Source: Portulaca oleracea
Lineage: Eukaryota; Streptophyta; Magnoliopsida; Caryophyllales; Portulacaceae
Length of the DNA: 64,000 nt
Reading direction: 5' to 3'
Assembly (NCBI GenBank): GCA_029582165.1
Contig: CM055882.1
Location: forward strand, 10,992,001-11,056,000
This document shows positions 24,360 to 35,509 of this stretch, one piece after another (position 1 is the stretch's first letter; each line of letters starts with the position of its first letter). A model generated the notes under the pieces. The model had not been told where the DNA came from. It ran no database searches and was given only the letters and a program-made list of their open reading frames with translations. A program made the position numbers and the translations under genes.

Positions 24360-25317
24360 CAGGGGCTGATGCAGCTCATGTCCAGTGGAGTCAGTTGACT
24401 CCACTGGAATTTTGGGGAAAAAAATTTGCTTCTGAAAAACAATATGTAACGAATATATATTGATTCGCATGATACGACACATAAATGGAGTGTAGTCCAG
24501 CGGTCCGCGTGTGAATTTCCTAGCGATAGGACATGAGTTTGAATCTGGCCACACACAAGCGTTTGTTCTTTTAACCTTTTAACTGATTCCCTCTTTTATT
24601 AAGTTAAAATAATTTCGAATCCTAACAAAATCAATAGGCAAGCAGTGGTGGAGTGGTTAGTGTATTTATATAGTACTTATTGCTAGTGGATTGTGAGTTC
24701 GAGACTTGACAAATGCAAGTTTTGGATTGTCTTTTTTTTTCTTCCCCTTTTTTGGGCTTTTATTCATTGGATTACTGCTCCTTCATTTCCAAACACAATC
24801 GAATTTGGAAACTCCACCACTGTCTACTCTGGCCTTCAGAATCCAAAGTCCCATCTCTCACCCTCCCTCCTAGACTCACCCGCCCTGGCTGCCTGATTTT
24901 CACCTTCCTAGTAGCACATATCTAATACTACTAAAGTTTAATCTTTTTAATAAATTATTGTTAGTTGTGGAGTGGTTAGTGTATTTATGTAGTACTTGGT
25001 GCTAGTGGATTGTGAGTTCGAGACTTGATAAATGCAAGTTTTGGATTGTCTTTTTTTTTCCTTCCCCTTTTTTGGGCTTTTATTCATTGGATTACTGCTC
25101 CTTCATTTCCAAACACAATCGAATTTGAAAACTCCACCACTGTCTACTCTAGCCTTCAGAATCCAAAGTCCCATCTCTCACCCTCCCTCCTAGACTCACC
25201 CGCCCTGGCTGCCTGATTTTCACCTTCCTAGTAGCACATACCTAATACTACTAAAGTTTAATCTTTTTAATAAATTATTGTTGACTCCACTGACTTTATA
25301 TCCTGGATCCGCCACTG
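24360..25317. mobile_element. Non-autonomous hAT element nested in the Mutator-like element
   Basis: It is flanked by a perfect 8-bp duplication, TTCTCAAA, at 24352-24359 and 25318-25325. The ends are CAGGGGCTGATGCAG and, reversed, CAGTGGCGGATCCAGG, of the common plant hAT type. Both sides carry the motif AGTGGAGTCA. The insertion is just upstream of the PPR start codon. Confidence 0.85.
24646..25283 (+). repeat. 319-bp tandem duplication with tRNA-like (SINE-like) head
   Basis: Two copies, 24646-24964 and 24965-25283, differ at only a few positions. Each begins GGAGTGGTTAGTGTATTTAT, with an A-box-like GTGGAGTGGTTAGTG, followed about 45 nt later by a B-box-like GAGTTCGAGACTTG. That is the layout of a tRNA-derived SINE. 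A different tRNA-like head (TAGTCCAGCGGTCCGCG ... GAGTTTGAATCTGG) lies at about 24491-24547. Confidence 0.65.
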
Positions 25318-25489
25318 TTCTCAAATTCGAATGATTAAGAGAGATTGATGGTAACGGGGTCTAGATTGGACCAAAAAAGCTTGATTGCTTGAGATTCGCC
25401 ATTGTCAAAGGCGACATTGTCCCATACTTAGACGTGCTGGGAGTTGAGCTTTTCTGGGCATTGTGTGACACTCATTTTTAACAAACCTT

Positions 25490-25492
<3 letters not shown>

Positions 25493-25583
<91 letters not shown>
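25493..25583. repeat. (AG)45 microsatellite
   Basis: 91 bp of uninterrupted AG repeats inside the Mutator-like element. It makes false long frames of Arg-Glu and Ser-Leu. Confidence 0.98.
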
Positions 25584-25587
<4 letters not shown>

Positions 25588-25859
25588 ATGTGGTTCTTGG
25601 AGACTGGACACATGGATTCGTTGGGGTTTAAGAGATGGAGAAGAAGAAGAACTAAAAGGGCAGTATAGTCAATCACTATAAACAAATTACAGGTATTTCG
25701 GCCAGTTTACATAACCCATCGGACTTTGGCCGGAAAATCACCTCCTAATTACTAATTCTAAAATTAGGGGTACCTAAAAATGAGTTTTCAAAAGTTGGGT
25801 ATCAAAAAATAGTTTCTTTAAAAGTTAGGGTACCTCCAAGTAATTTTTTGGTTCATATA

Positions 25860-26729
25860 CTTTCATTAAAATTTGTTTTATTTGACTGCGATACTTTTGA
25901 TAGTGTGAATTAATACTTACTCATACAAGACTTCTATTAAAAAAACATTTTATTAGAAATCTAATAACATCAAATTTATATGATGAATCTTTATAGAAAT
26001 TAAAATATTAGCGGTTAAACTTTTTAGCGTGAATCTAGGTGATAGATAAAAAGAAATCGAGGAAGTATTACATTTGTAAAATATCAAAATAAACATTAAT
26101 TTGGGTTGCATAGAGATAATGATAGTGTTCGCAATAATGTTTAGCAGTTTGGGGTAATATTTAAGCCCTATTTTTTAGATGAGCTATTTTTAGGATAGTG
26201 AGATTATGATAAGTTAGAATATTTTTTTTTTTGGGAATTGTGTTTTTAGAGTGTATATTTTTTTTGAGAAATTGTGTTAGGTTAGGAAAAGTTAGGATAA
26301 TTAGGTTTAACCTGGCAAAAGGAACATGACCTTAGTGTTTGACCAAATCAATAATCTAATTGAACAAATATAGAGTTTGGTGAGCAGTAAACTAGCTTTT
26401 TAAGTAATGTTTAACATCTAGCGTCTATAATAGTGTTTCATAGTTTTGGCCAAAAGCTACCGTTTAAAAGTTTTATCTTTGTAAATAATTCATATTCTTT
26501 TATGTCAATTTACATTAATCAACAAATTTAACTGTTAAATTTACAAAAAAATAATGGTTCATTTGAATAGTTATCTACTAACCGATACGTACATCGCTCC
26601 CCGCTATTTATAATACTATCCACCGGGTCACCGCATAAACAACTATCAATCATCAAAATTGTTAGTTGCGCCAAACATGACATAAGTATAAATTAACACC
26701 GGATTTTAGAATACTACCGAAGTAATATT
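25860..26729. other. AT-rich non-coding stretch
   Basis: No gene or element end recognised. The local sequence is T-rich and contains scattered TAGGTTAGG-like motifs near 26220-26310. Confidence 0.4.
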
Positions 26730-26945
26730 TCCTCCATTCCATATTAATTGTCATATTTAGAAATTGTGTGATCAAACTTTAAAATTTTTTAACTGTAACT
26801 TTCTCAAAATATACAACGAGTAGGTATATAAAATTATTATTATAAAAATTAAAAAATATTATAAAAAATTATCACTATTATAAAAAATATTATAAAAAAT
26901 TATCGATAAAAAATAATATTAAAAACAATTAATTTGGAACGGCCC
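26730..26945. mobile_element. Stowaway-like MITE, degraded
   Basis: The left end reads CCTCCATTCCATATTAATTG and the right end ATTAATTTGGAACGG, its inverted partner. The core holds repeated ATTATAAAAAAT blocks. Confidence 0.5.
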
Positions 26946-27411
26946 GATTATTTATTTGACGTGTTGTAGGGGCAAGGTTTATCGGATGGGCGCCGCAAAT
27001 GCGTCTGAATTCTGTGCATTTAAACCTGGACCCTCTTTTTTTTTCCTAATAAAAAAAGGAACTCTTTTTATCTTTAAAGTTTAAAATAAGGTGGTTTCCA
27101 AATTGGGGAGGGATTGACTGGCCAGACCTTTCCTTTTATTTATTTAACTATCATCAATGTGGGCTGCCTTTCCATTTCACATGAAGACCACCACCGTTCC
27201 TACCACAGCTGTTACTATAAAATACTTACATAATAAAAACTTAAATAAATACAATACCCAAATTATATTATTTCAGGAGAAAAAAATTGCATTGTTTATT
27301 CATGATGGTACGTGATGTACGTGGGTTTATTTTAACTTCAAATAAAAAAATATATTCTATTTATACAACATCATTAACGTTTATTTAAGGGCTTTTACAC
27401 GTTAATATAAT

Positions 27412-27715
27412 CAATTTTTGGGGTAACGGACAATAATATATTGAACTTTGACCTTGAACGATAATAATTACTTTGGGGTGTTGAACAATAATGCACCCGG
27501 AACAATTTCGGAGGTGGCTGACTCGGTAGCGATCCTACGTGGTCGGACTCCCACGTAGGATCGCCACCAAGTCAGCCACCGTCAAAATCTTTTCAGGTGC
27601 ATTATTGTCCAACATCCCCTAAAGTACAATACATTATTGTCCAAAGTCAAAAGTTCAGCGTATTATTGTCTAATACCCCAAAAGTTCAATTTATTAGCGT
27701 CCAAAATTCTTTTAT
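27412..27715. mobile_element. Foldback MITE of about 300 bp
   Basis: The outer arms read TTTTTGGGGTAACGGACAAT and, reversed, CTTTTGGGGTATTAGACAAT. Pairing continues through GACAATAAT and GTGGCTGACT repeats to a central palindrome, GATCCTACGTGG...CCACGTAGGATC, near 27531-27561. Confidence 0.7.
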
Positions 27716-27899
27716 TTAATTTCTATTCATATTATTGGCATTCAATTTTTTGTTAAACATATTTAATATTACTTTAATGAAATTTACTCTACCCATTTGA
27801 AAAATAAAAGATGCTTATATACTTAATTTTTTTTTTAAGAAATTCCATTAGTTTTATGAGATATTTTTTTATAAATATGAGGTGAGGAAAGAAGATGAT

Positions 27900-29393
27900 A
27901 GATTTTTCAAATGTCAGGGGTATCAAAGATATTAGGGAGAGAGTCTTAGTGCATACACTCAAATAAAAGAAACTTGGATAAACTACTTCAACGTGTTTTG
28001 TAATGACGAGAGGACATTGGATTTTCACAAGACGATATATAATAGCGAAGGGATCGGAGCTTGGTAACTACGACCTGCCTACCCATATATCACTAGAAGA
28101 GGTTAGAGGTGCGTTAAAGAAAATGAAGAAAGTAAAGCTTTGGGCCTTGATGAAATTCTTGTTGAGCTCTGGAAGTGTTTAAGAGAGGAGAAAGTTATGT
28201 GGTTGACAAATATTTTTACCAATATGTTTAGAATGACTCGAATGTCAGATAAGTGGAAGGATGAGCGTAGTAGTCACATTATACAAAAATAAAGGAGATA
28301 TTCAATGTTGCAACAATTATAAATTAATGGATTAAGCACCAAAGTCACACCATGGAGTTCTGGGAACTAGTTATTAAGAGGTGGTTGAGAGTGGGTACGC
28401 ACATTTCCAAGAATCAATTTGGTTTTATGGCCGGTAGGCTGACAATAGACATTATTCATCTCATACGCAGCCTGATGGAGCAGTATCGAGAAAGGAGGAA
28501 GGATATCCACATGATGTTTATTGATTTGGAGAAAGCTTATAAGAAGGTACATAGCGAGGTCATGTGGAAGTGTGACATTCTTATATTCAAGTTATTAAAG
28601 ACATGCATGATAGTGTTAGAGTTAGTCTTCATACAGTGGTAAGAACCACAGTAGAGTTTAATTTTCAGCTAATATCAAGGTGCACAACGCTTAAACCTTT
28701 TCTTTTTACTACTGTGATGAATGAGTTGACTAAGGGGATCTAGGACGAGTTACCATGGTGTATGTTATTCTCAGAAGATATAATGCTCATAGATGAGTCG
28801 ATAGGAAAATTAAATGATAAGGTGGAGCTCTTGAGAGATACATTGGAGTCTAAGGGTTTCAGATGCAGTAGGTCAGAGATGAAATATATGATATGTCACT
28901 TTAGTAGGCTTAAGAATGAGAGCCAGTGTCAAGCAGTTACCACCTGAGGGCGGTCATTCCAAGTGTGGATATGTTTTGATACATAGGTTTTGGCTTACAA
29001 AGTGATATAGAAATTAGTGACGATATTAGTCATCGAATTGCGCTTGGTTGGCAAAAGTGGAAAGCGACTTCAAGAGTGTTGTTTGATAGAAAAATTCTAC
29101 AAAAGCTTAAGGGTAAGTTGTACTATCAAGTAGTTAGACCGACAATGTTGTATGAAATTGAGTATTGGGCAACTCATTTGATACATTGCCAGATGTGAAT
29201 GTGATGGAGATGAGGATGATTCGGTGGATTTGCGATTATACTGGATTGGATAATTAGGAATGATGTTTGTCAAACTAAACAATAGGTAGTATCGACTAAT
29301 GTTAAATTGAGAGAAACTCGACTAAAATGGTGTGGACATGTCCTTAGGAGATCGAAATGAGGATGCTCTATTAAGAGGTGTGAGCAGATCATA
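27900..29393 (+). pseudogene. RTE-type LINE reverse transcriptase pseudogene, 5' portion
   Basis: Fragments in shifting frames follow the order of a plant RTE-clade polyprotein: [71 protein letters not shown], and LFSEDIMLIDES, where the catalytic FADD motif has decayed to FSED. Then come LRDTLESKGFRCSRSEMKYM and KLRETRLKWCGHVLRRS. Stops and frameshifts are frequent. The remnant is interrupted at 29394 by a solo LTR and resumes at 33131. Confidence 0.85.
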
Positions 29394-30254
29394 TGTAACG
29401 CTCCAACCTTAATCACAAGATTAAGACTATACTTAGAATCCCAAACCTGTGATTAGCGCAGCGGAACACCTTAGGTCGAGGCATTACCGCCGTCTCCCAA
29501 AAGAGACAAGGCAACAACCCAAAAGAACATCATTAAAACATATAAACATTACATACTATACTCCCAAAACATAACTTCATACTTAAAGATGAATCTCCAA
29601 AACATAACCATCAAACTTTAAACAACCATTAAAGAGGTCAAATACAACGCTTCTTCCTTAAGCATGGGTACTTCAAAACATGCGACTCCCAAGTCGATCA
29701 GGATACTTTAACCATGACTACCTTGCTTGCAACACGCGATTACCCCTGCTTGCCTTTGCCTTTACTTTGGGTACTTAATTTCTAAAACAAAACATTAAAA
29801 ACATTGCGAAAAGTGAGTGGGAAACACTCAAGACGTAAACCTCCAACACGCCAAACCGCTCAAAACGGTTTTAGTGCCGGCATTTAAATTCATTTTGAAA
29901 ACGGGGAAGGGGTAATAAAACATTAACTTGAAAAGACATGAACATAGACTTATACATGAGTAAGAGTAGCTTGAGTTCATAAAGAAAGAACCTGTCACAT
30001 GAACTTAGAAGTAAATACATAAACTTAAGAGTTTTGTTGGGTCCCCTTTAGATCGATGCAAAGCATCTCGCGCGCGCACGCCCAAACCGATCTGGAGTTT
30101 GGATGGGTGACTGCCATGCAGTCAGACACTGGCCAGGTCTAGGACACTCTGATCAGGAGCATCTAAAACATAAAAGGCTAGCACTTCTCGTAACTAGCTA
30201 GAACATAGAACATAGAATCCATAAAATGGGACCGCTTAAAACCATGAATAACCA

Positions 30255-30812
30255 TGAAAGCATAGATTAGCATAAATCGTAATCATAAAGGAACAATAAT
30301 CATAAAAGCATAACTTAGCACAAACCATAAACATCTATCATAAACCGTAAGCATTTATCATAAACCGTAAGCATTGGTCATAAACCGTAGACATTTGTCA
30401 TAAACCATAAACCTTTAGCATAAGCCGTAAACCTTTAACATAAACCGTAAACCTTTAACATAAACCGTAAACCTTTAACATAAACCATAAACCTTTAACA
30501 TAAACCATAAACTTTCAACATAAACCGTAAACCTTTAACATAAATCATAAACCTTTAACATACATCGTGAACATAAAACATAAACCGTAAACCTTTGCAT
30601 AAACCGTAGACGTAAAGCATAAATCGTAAACATTTGCATAAGCCGTTGACATAAAGCATAAATCGTAAACATTTGCATAAATGGTGAACATAAAACATAA
30701 ATCGTAAACATAAATCATAACTCATAAGCATAAATCGTAAACATAAATCATAAATCATAAGCATAAATCGTAAACATAAATCATAAATCATAAGCATAAA
30801 TCGTAAACATAA
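30255..30812. repeat. About 20-bp tandem repeat inside the solo LTR
   Basis: Around 25-30 units of CATAAACCGTAAACCTTTAA and variants (CATAAATCGTAAA) run without spacers. The units drift in length towards the right. The array makes a false minus-strand frame of repeated LRFMLMIYDLC. Confidence 0.9.
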
Positions 30813-32677
30813 AGGAGTGAAGAGTTGGACAATTCGCGTACCTTGAACGTGTGGACTGCTCGGGGGTGATCTCGGCCGGGGAATGGCTCGGGTCGAGGTT
30901 GAACTTTGAGCTTAAAACGATAGAGTTCGGTATTAGAATAGAAGCTATGAAAAGGTGAGGGCATAGGGCCTCACAAAAGAGTTTTGGAAATAAATCGTAT
31001 AAAAATTTCAGGTTTTTATGACAATAGTATTTTGGTCGTAACTCGGGCTATAAAATTCGGATTTCGCTATGCGAGTACTTTTCGGAAAGGGAAAAACATA
31101 ATCCACAAGTTTGTCAACTGGGCCAGAGGCTAAACAGGGTGAGAAGAGCCCGAAAAAGGCTCCGGACAGAATGCAGTAAAATACCAAGATATATTCATGT
31201 GCGGTTTTGGTGCTTAGACAAAATCAATAGAACTTTGTATATACTCTAAACTCATAGAAGCTTTATGAATCAAAGAATACTTGTAAAATATAGACCTTCA
31301 ATTTCTCAAAGAGACTTTAAAAACTCTAAAGTAAAACGAACTCATTTCACTAAATTTATGAGTTTTCGGTAAATTAAAACGGTAAACGTAGAATAGTTTA
31401 AAAGATTTCGGGGTTCCTTAAAACCTTTAAAACCGAGTTCCATGGTTCCTACTTATGGGATATATCATAAAGGTCATATGACTTAGGTTACACACCCATA
31501 AAACCAATTATAAGCTCAATATAATAACCTTTAACCCAATTAATGCATTTATCAATTACCCAGAAAATTCCAGTTTCGCAGCCCCACTTCCGGGTGCTAT
31601 AACTCACTCTCCCGATATCGGTTTGACTCATACCATACATTTTCGGAAAGCCTGAAACGTCTCATAAAACTCTTATGTTGAACACTTTCTCAAACTCCAA
31701 CTCCCTATGGACGAAAAATGCCCAACAAAACACTGACTCCAAATTCGTATATAAAAACATACCTTTACGGTTTTGGCTCTAACTTGAGCTATACAAATCG
31801 AAAACCCGAAATTCCAAAGCCCGATGTTTACTAACATTCTTGGCTACATTTTTACACCATATTCTGGGCTTAAAACTAATTTTAACATCTCCCATAAAAA
31901 TCACATTTTGGGCAGAATGTACTGGGTGTTTGAGCTCGCATGCATGCCCCATTTTCATTCAATTTTTGTACCAATCATCCACCCAAATATAATTTGATCA
32001 CTTCACACACAATTTTCAGAATTTATATGCCCACTATCCATCATCCATACACATACAACTCACATGCATAATCACCAAACACATGCAACACTTCCACATA
32101 CTTGTTCTTGTGATTTCCTTCACTAATCCCACTAAAACACCCAATTAAAGGAATAACAATCTAATTAACTTATTACCTCATCAAAACAGAGACTTACACC
32201 CCTTTTACTCATCATATAATCCATGCAAGGCAAGAAATCCACATTCTTATATCACCAAACACAATCCTACTATTAAACTAACCAAGAGCTACTCAATTCA
32301 CTTGGATAAATCATCAAAACTTCACTTATACACTACTAAACTTTAAAGTATGATTCTAGAAGATAAAATTGATGAAAAACAACAACTTTAACACATTTAA
32401 AACCTCAAAATCAGATTAAGAAAAAGAGTATAACAATGGAGTGGAGGAATTATACCTCTTGAAATCGAGTTTAAAAGTTGAGCAAGATGAAGGGGAGATG
32501 GGTAGTGACCATGGCCGCCGGAAATTGCGCCGGCCGCCGGCAAGAGTCACCGGAAAAGAGAAGAAAAACAGTGGGGTGGGGCTGCTGGGTGGCTCGGCGA
32601 GAAGAGGGAGGAAGAAGAGTAAGAGCTTGAAATATTTGGCCTCCCAAAAATGACTCTAAGGCTACCCCCCTCCCTCA

Positions 32678-32685
32678 ATTTATAA
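32678..32685 (-). promoter_or_regulatory. Candidate LTR TATA box
   Basis: The minus strand reads TATAAATT followed by GAGGGAGGGGGGTAGCC, then a C/T-rich leader. This fits the U3/R promoter of the solo LTR and supports its minus orientation. A frame of 70 codons on the opposite strand (32441-32653) is probably chance. Confidence 0.5.
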
Positions 32686-33130
32686 TGCTAACTCCCTCCA
32701 CCCACTAACACTAATGAGAAATAATAATACTAATAATACCACTCTAATTATAAAACTAAAACTCACATAAAAGAGGAATAAAATTGGTAGTAGACAATAG
32801 CTATAAAATGTATTTAATTTATGCGGGTTAAAAAGACGGTAAAATCGGTAAATTAAATTTAAACCGTTTGGCCGAAAAAAATTGAAACAGTACTTAACCC
32901 GACTTTAAAATAAAGTCATAGAACCTACAATAATTATATAATAAGGTCCAAAATATACTGTAACAAAATTCGATTAAGAATTTTGATCGGTAAAATTTGC
33001 CGCTTCGCCATTCCTCCGAGACCTGTCACCATTAGCTAACCACAAGGTACAAAGTATTTAATTAACAAATTATAACTAATTAAAATAGATTAACTACTGT
33101 AATACGTATGATTTAGGGCGGGGTATTACA

Positions 33131-33290
33131 TCATACCACTTGGGTGACATGGATGTGGGAGTCCTAAAAGGTCCATGAGAGAGGTGATTAGAGTTGACCT
33201 AAAGCACTTAGCCTTAGTAGAGGATATGACACTAGATAGAGGTATCTGGAGGGAAAAATTAAGGTAGCAGGGTGAGGTTGCTGACAGGGT
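33131..33290 (+). pseudogene. RTE-type LINE remnant, 3' portion
   Basis: The translation includes GSPKRSMREVIRVDLKHLAL and VEDMTLDRGIWREKL in shifting frames. This is the C-terminal end of the RTE polyprotein interrupted at 29393. It directly follows the LTR target duplication. Confidence 0.8.
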
Positions 33291-33689
33291 AATGTGTTTT
33301 GCTATGTTTTGTTGCTTCGTAACTTTTATTTAATTATGTTGTATAGATATGTTCAGCTATTCTTTATGCATATGGAGCATACATGTATGCATCTCTGTAC
33401 TCCTACAAGTTTTTGGTTTTTCATTTTTTGCCCCCAAAGGCTTCACTTTTGACTTTCTTTTGCACCTAAATTGGCTTTCAAAGTTGTTTTGGAAATACTT
33501 TTGTGAATCAATGAAAATTAGTCTTTCTATAAACTCTAGTTCCCTTAGACCGTGCTCATGAAAATGTGTTTTCCCCATGACGTTGTTATTATTGTTTTAT
33601 GGTTTGTGAATAATAGTTTTCATTTGAGAGGATTTTTTGGTAAATATATCCAAGAAACAATATTACATACATTATCATGGTTTCTTAAG
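33291..33689. other. Non-coding stretch, likely LINE 3' tail and host DNA
   Basis: Only short T-rich sequence follows the RTE C-terminus. The small open frames on both strands match nothing I recognise. Confidence 0.4.
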
Positions 33690-34112
33690 TGGGGATGGTG
33701 TACAATGAAAAATATGTGTATTACCAACTACTTTTTTCCAACCAATTTAAAATGGTTGGAAAAACAAACTATTTTAGCAATCATTTCATATTCCAACTAT
33801 TTTTCAAAAAATTTCGTAGAAAAAAAGGATGGAAATTCCAACTAATTTTGCTAAAATGGTTGGAAAATTTTTCTACCATCCTTTTTCCTACTATTTGAAA
33901 TTGGTTGAAAAAATGGGTGGATTACTAACCATTTTTCCAATCAATTTCAAATAATATAGGAAAAATGATGGTAGGAAAAATTTTCAATCCTTTTTCCCAC
34001 TAAATTTTTTGAAAATTAGTTGGAATATGAAATGGTTGCTAAAATGGTTGTTTTTCAACCATTTTAAATTGGCTAGAAAAAAGTATTGGTAATACACACA
34101 TTTTTAATAGTG
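33690..34112. mobile_element. Foldback element, almost fully palindromic
   Basis: Left arm about 33700-33905 and right arm about 33920-34105 pair along nearly their whole length. Shared motifs include ATGTGTATTACCAA, CCAATTTAAAATGGTTG and CATTTCATATTCCAACTA. The right end reads, reversed, CACTATTAAAAATGTGTGTA. Confidence 0.7.
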
Positions 34113-34281
34113 GTGGTTTATGCATGCATATGAAATAATTTTATTATAATGATCACATAACATTTTATTAATAATTCAAATTCAATTGATTGAAACTAAA
34201 CTTAAAACTTTTGTAAATTTTATTTGTGAGACCATTTATTGCTCCAACTTAATTCTAACAGACTCTCCCATGTGCTTTAAA

Positions 34282-35499
34282 CAAAAAATTGTTGGGAGGT
34301 GCCACACATTTCTAACAACTGACAAGTTGGGGACCACATTTTTTTAATACACTTAAAGGGGACGAAGTTGTTAAACAAATGGCTATCAAGTGACTTTCTG
34401 ACCACTTTTTGCCGGAAAACATAAAAAGACATAAAACCCCTTTTATTTTTGTTAAATCCAGTACGATATGTTGCTCATAGAAAACGCACCATGATTGGAC
34501 AATTCCTCGACAAATTGAATGAAATCCATTGATTCCAATTTTCCAATGCCAATGTTCGGTTGCCCAACTTGTTTCCACTCCATATGTTTATATTTTATTC
34601 TTCTTGTGGCACCCAAACCAACTGCTTTTTCACTCACTCTTTGTTTCAGCATATACCCAGTTGAGTTTGCCCATTGATTCATACTCATAATCATAACCCC
34701 TTGTTGAATTGATTGTTTTGTACCCATTTCAACCTCCAAAGTTAAACTTTTGACTTCTGGGTTGTTTATAACTTCTGGGTTTGCAGTTGTTTTCGTTGAT
34801 TTCGCCCATTTTCAACCTTCTGAGTGATTGATTGATTCAGAGTTTGAAGGTTGAGAAGAGAAGATGCATACAAGCCCTTTGTTGCTTGAACAACCATCAG
34901 GATGGTCTCCATCCTTGAGCCTTCCAAGCCTGTGTTTTCTTCTCTTAATTTTTTTATCATTTGGATGATGGATTAGTGATTATTGCATAGTTTCTGAAGT
35001 GAGTTTTTGTTATTTTTCTCAAATTCTGGGTGGGTTTGTTTGGAGTTCTGTAGACATTCTTCCTACACTGCCCAGAATTGTGATTAATTTTTTCTCTCTT
35101 ACTTAATTTTTGATCATTTGGATGATGGATTAATGATTATTGCATAGTTTATGAAGTGGGTTTTTGTTATTTTTTCTCAAATTTTGGGTGAAGGTTGAAG
35201 AAAGATGAAAATTGAAGAAGAAGATTGAGTGGGTAGTTGAGAGGGTAAGACTTCCTTCAGTTATATAAACCATCACTTGCCACACATAGAGGCAACGAAG
35301 GGTATTCTCGGCATTCAACACAAAAAAATAAAAAATTATTAACTATTGTTAATTATCACCGTTTTACGGCAAAAAGTGGTCGGAAAGTCACTTGCTAGCC
35401 ATTTGTTTAACAACTTCGTCCCCTTTGAGTGTATTAAAAAAATGTGGTCCCCAACTGGTCAATTGTTAGAAATGTGTGGCACCTCCCAACAATTTTTTG
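34282..35499. mobile_element. Second Mutator-like element (1.2 kb)
   Basis: It is flanked by perfect duplications GTGCTTTAAA (34272-34281 and 35500-35509). Inverted ends of about 150 bp start CAAAAAATTGTTGGGAGGTG and contain GGGGACCACATTTTTTTAAT. The CAAAAAATT terminus is shared with the element at 23486. No transposase was found. Inside are two direct copies of an 85-bp segment (about 34947-35030, 35102-35187) containing CATTTGGATGATGGATTA. Internal frames match nothing I recognise. Confidence 0.85.
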
Positions 35500-35509
35500 G
35501 TGCTTTAAA

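Larger units (their letters stand above)
23486..25850. mobile_element. Mutator-like element carrying a PPR gene fragment
   Basis: Long inverted ends of about 120 bp (about 23486-23605 and 25725-25850) begin CAAAAAATTACTCGGAGGTA and CAAAAAATTACTTGGAGGTA. The flanking 9-mers GTCCATATA and GTTCATATA (23477-23485, 25851-25859) match at 8 of 9, the duplication size of Mutator elements. There is no transposase. Inside are a PPR gene fragment, a hAT element and a 91-bp AG microsatellite. This is the structure of a Pack-MULE. Confidence 0.75.
29394..33130 (-). mobile_element. 3.7-kb solo LTR (probably Ty3/gypsy) inserted in the RTE LINE
   Basis: Termini are TGTAACGC (29394) and TATTACA (33130), a TG...CA pair. 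The element is flanked by a perfect 5-bp duplication, TCATA (29389-29393, 33131-33135). Removing it rejoins the RTE LINE reading. There is no gag-pol, primer-binding site or second LTR, so it is a solo LTR left by recombination. Read from 33130 on the minus strand it starts TGTAATACCCCGCC, with a TATA box at 32685-32678. The type and length suggest a Tekay-like chromovirus LTR, but the lineage is inference. Confidence 0.85.

Noticed and set aside
25444..25685. Long open frames of repeated Arg-Glu or Ser-Leu
   Set aside because: They come only from the AG microsatellite and have no coding signal.
30555..30797. 80-codon frame of repeated LRFMLMIYDLC
   Set aside because: It is a translation of the 20-bp tandem repeat.
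30255..30812. Regular 20-bp repeats reminiscent of a CRISPR array
   Set aside because: There are no unique spacers; the units abut each other inside a plant LTR. It is a minisatellite.
32441..32653. 70-codon basic frame in the solo LTR
   Set aside because: It lies antisense to the LTR leader just after the TATA box. The pattern is explained by GA/CT-rich leader sequence.
34312..34960. Three 64-95 codon minus-strand frames in the second Mutator-like element
   Set aside because: No domain was recognised and they overlap each other. They may be captured sequence but cannot be supported as genes.
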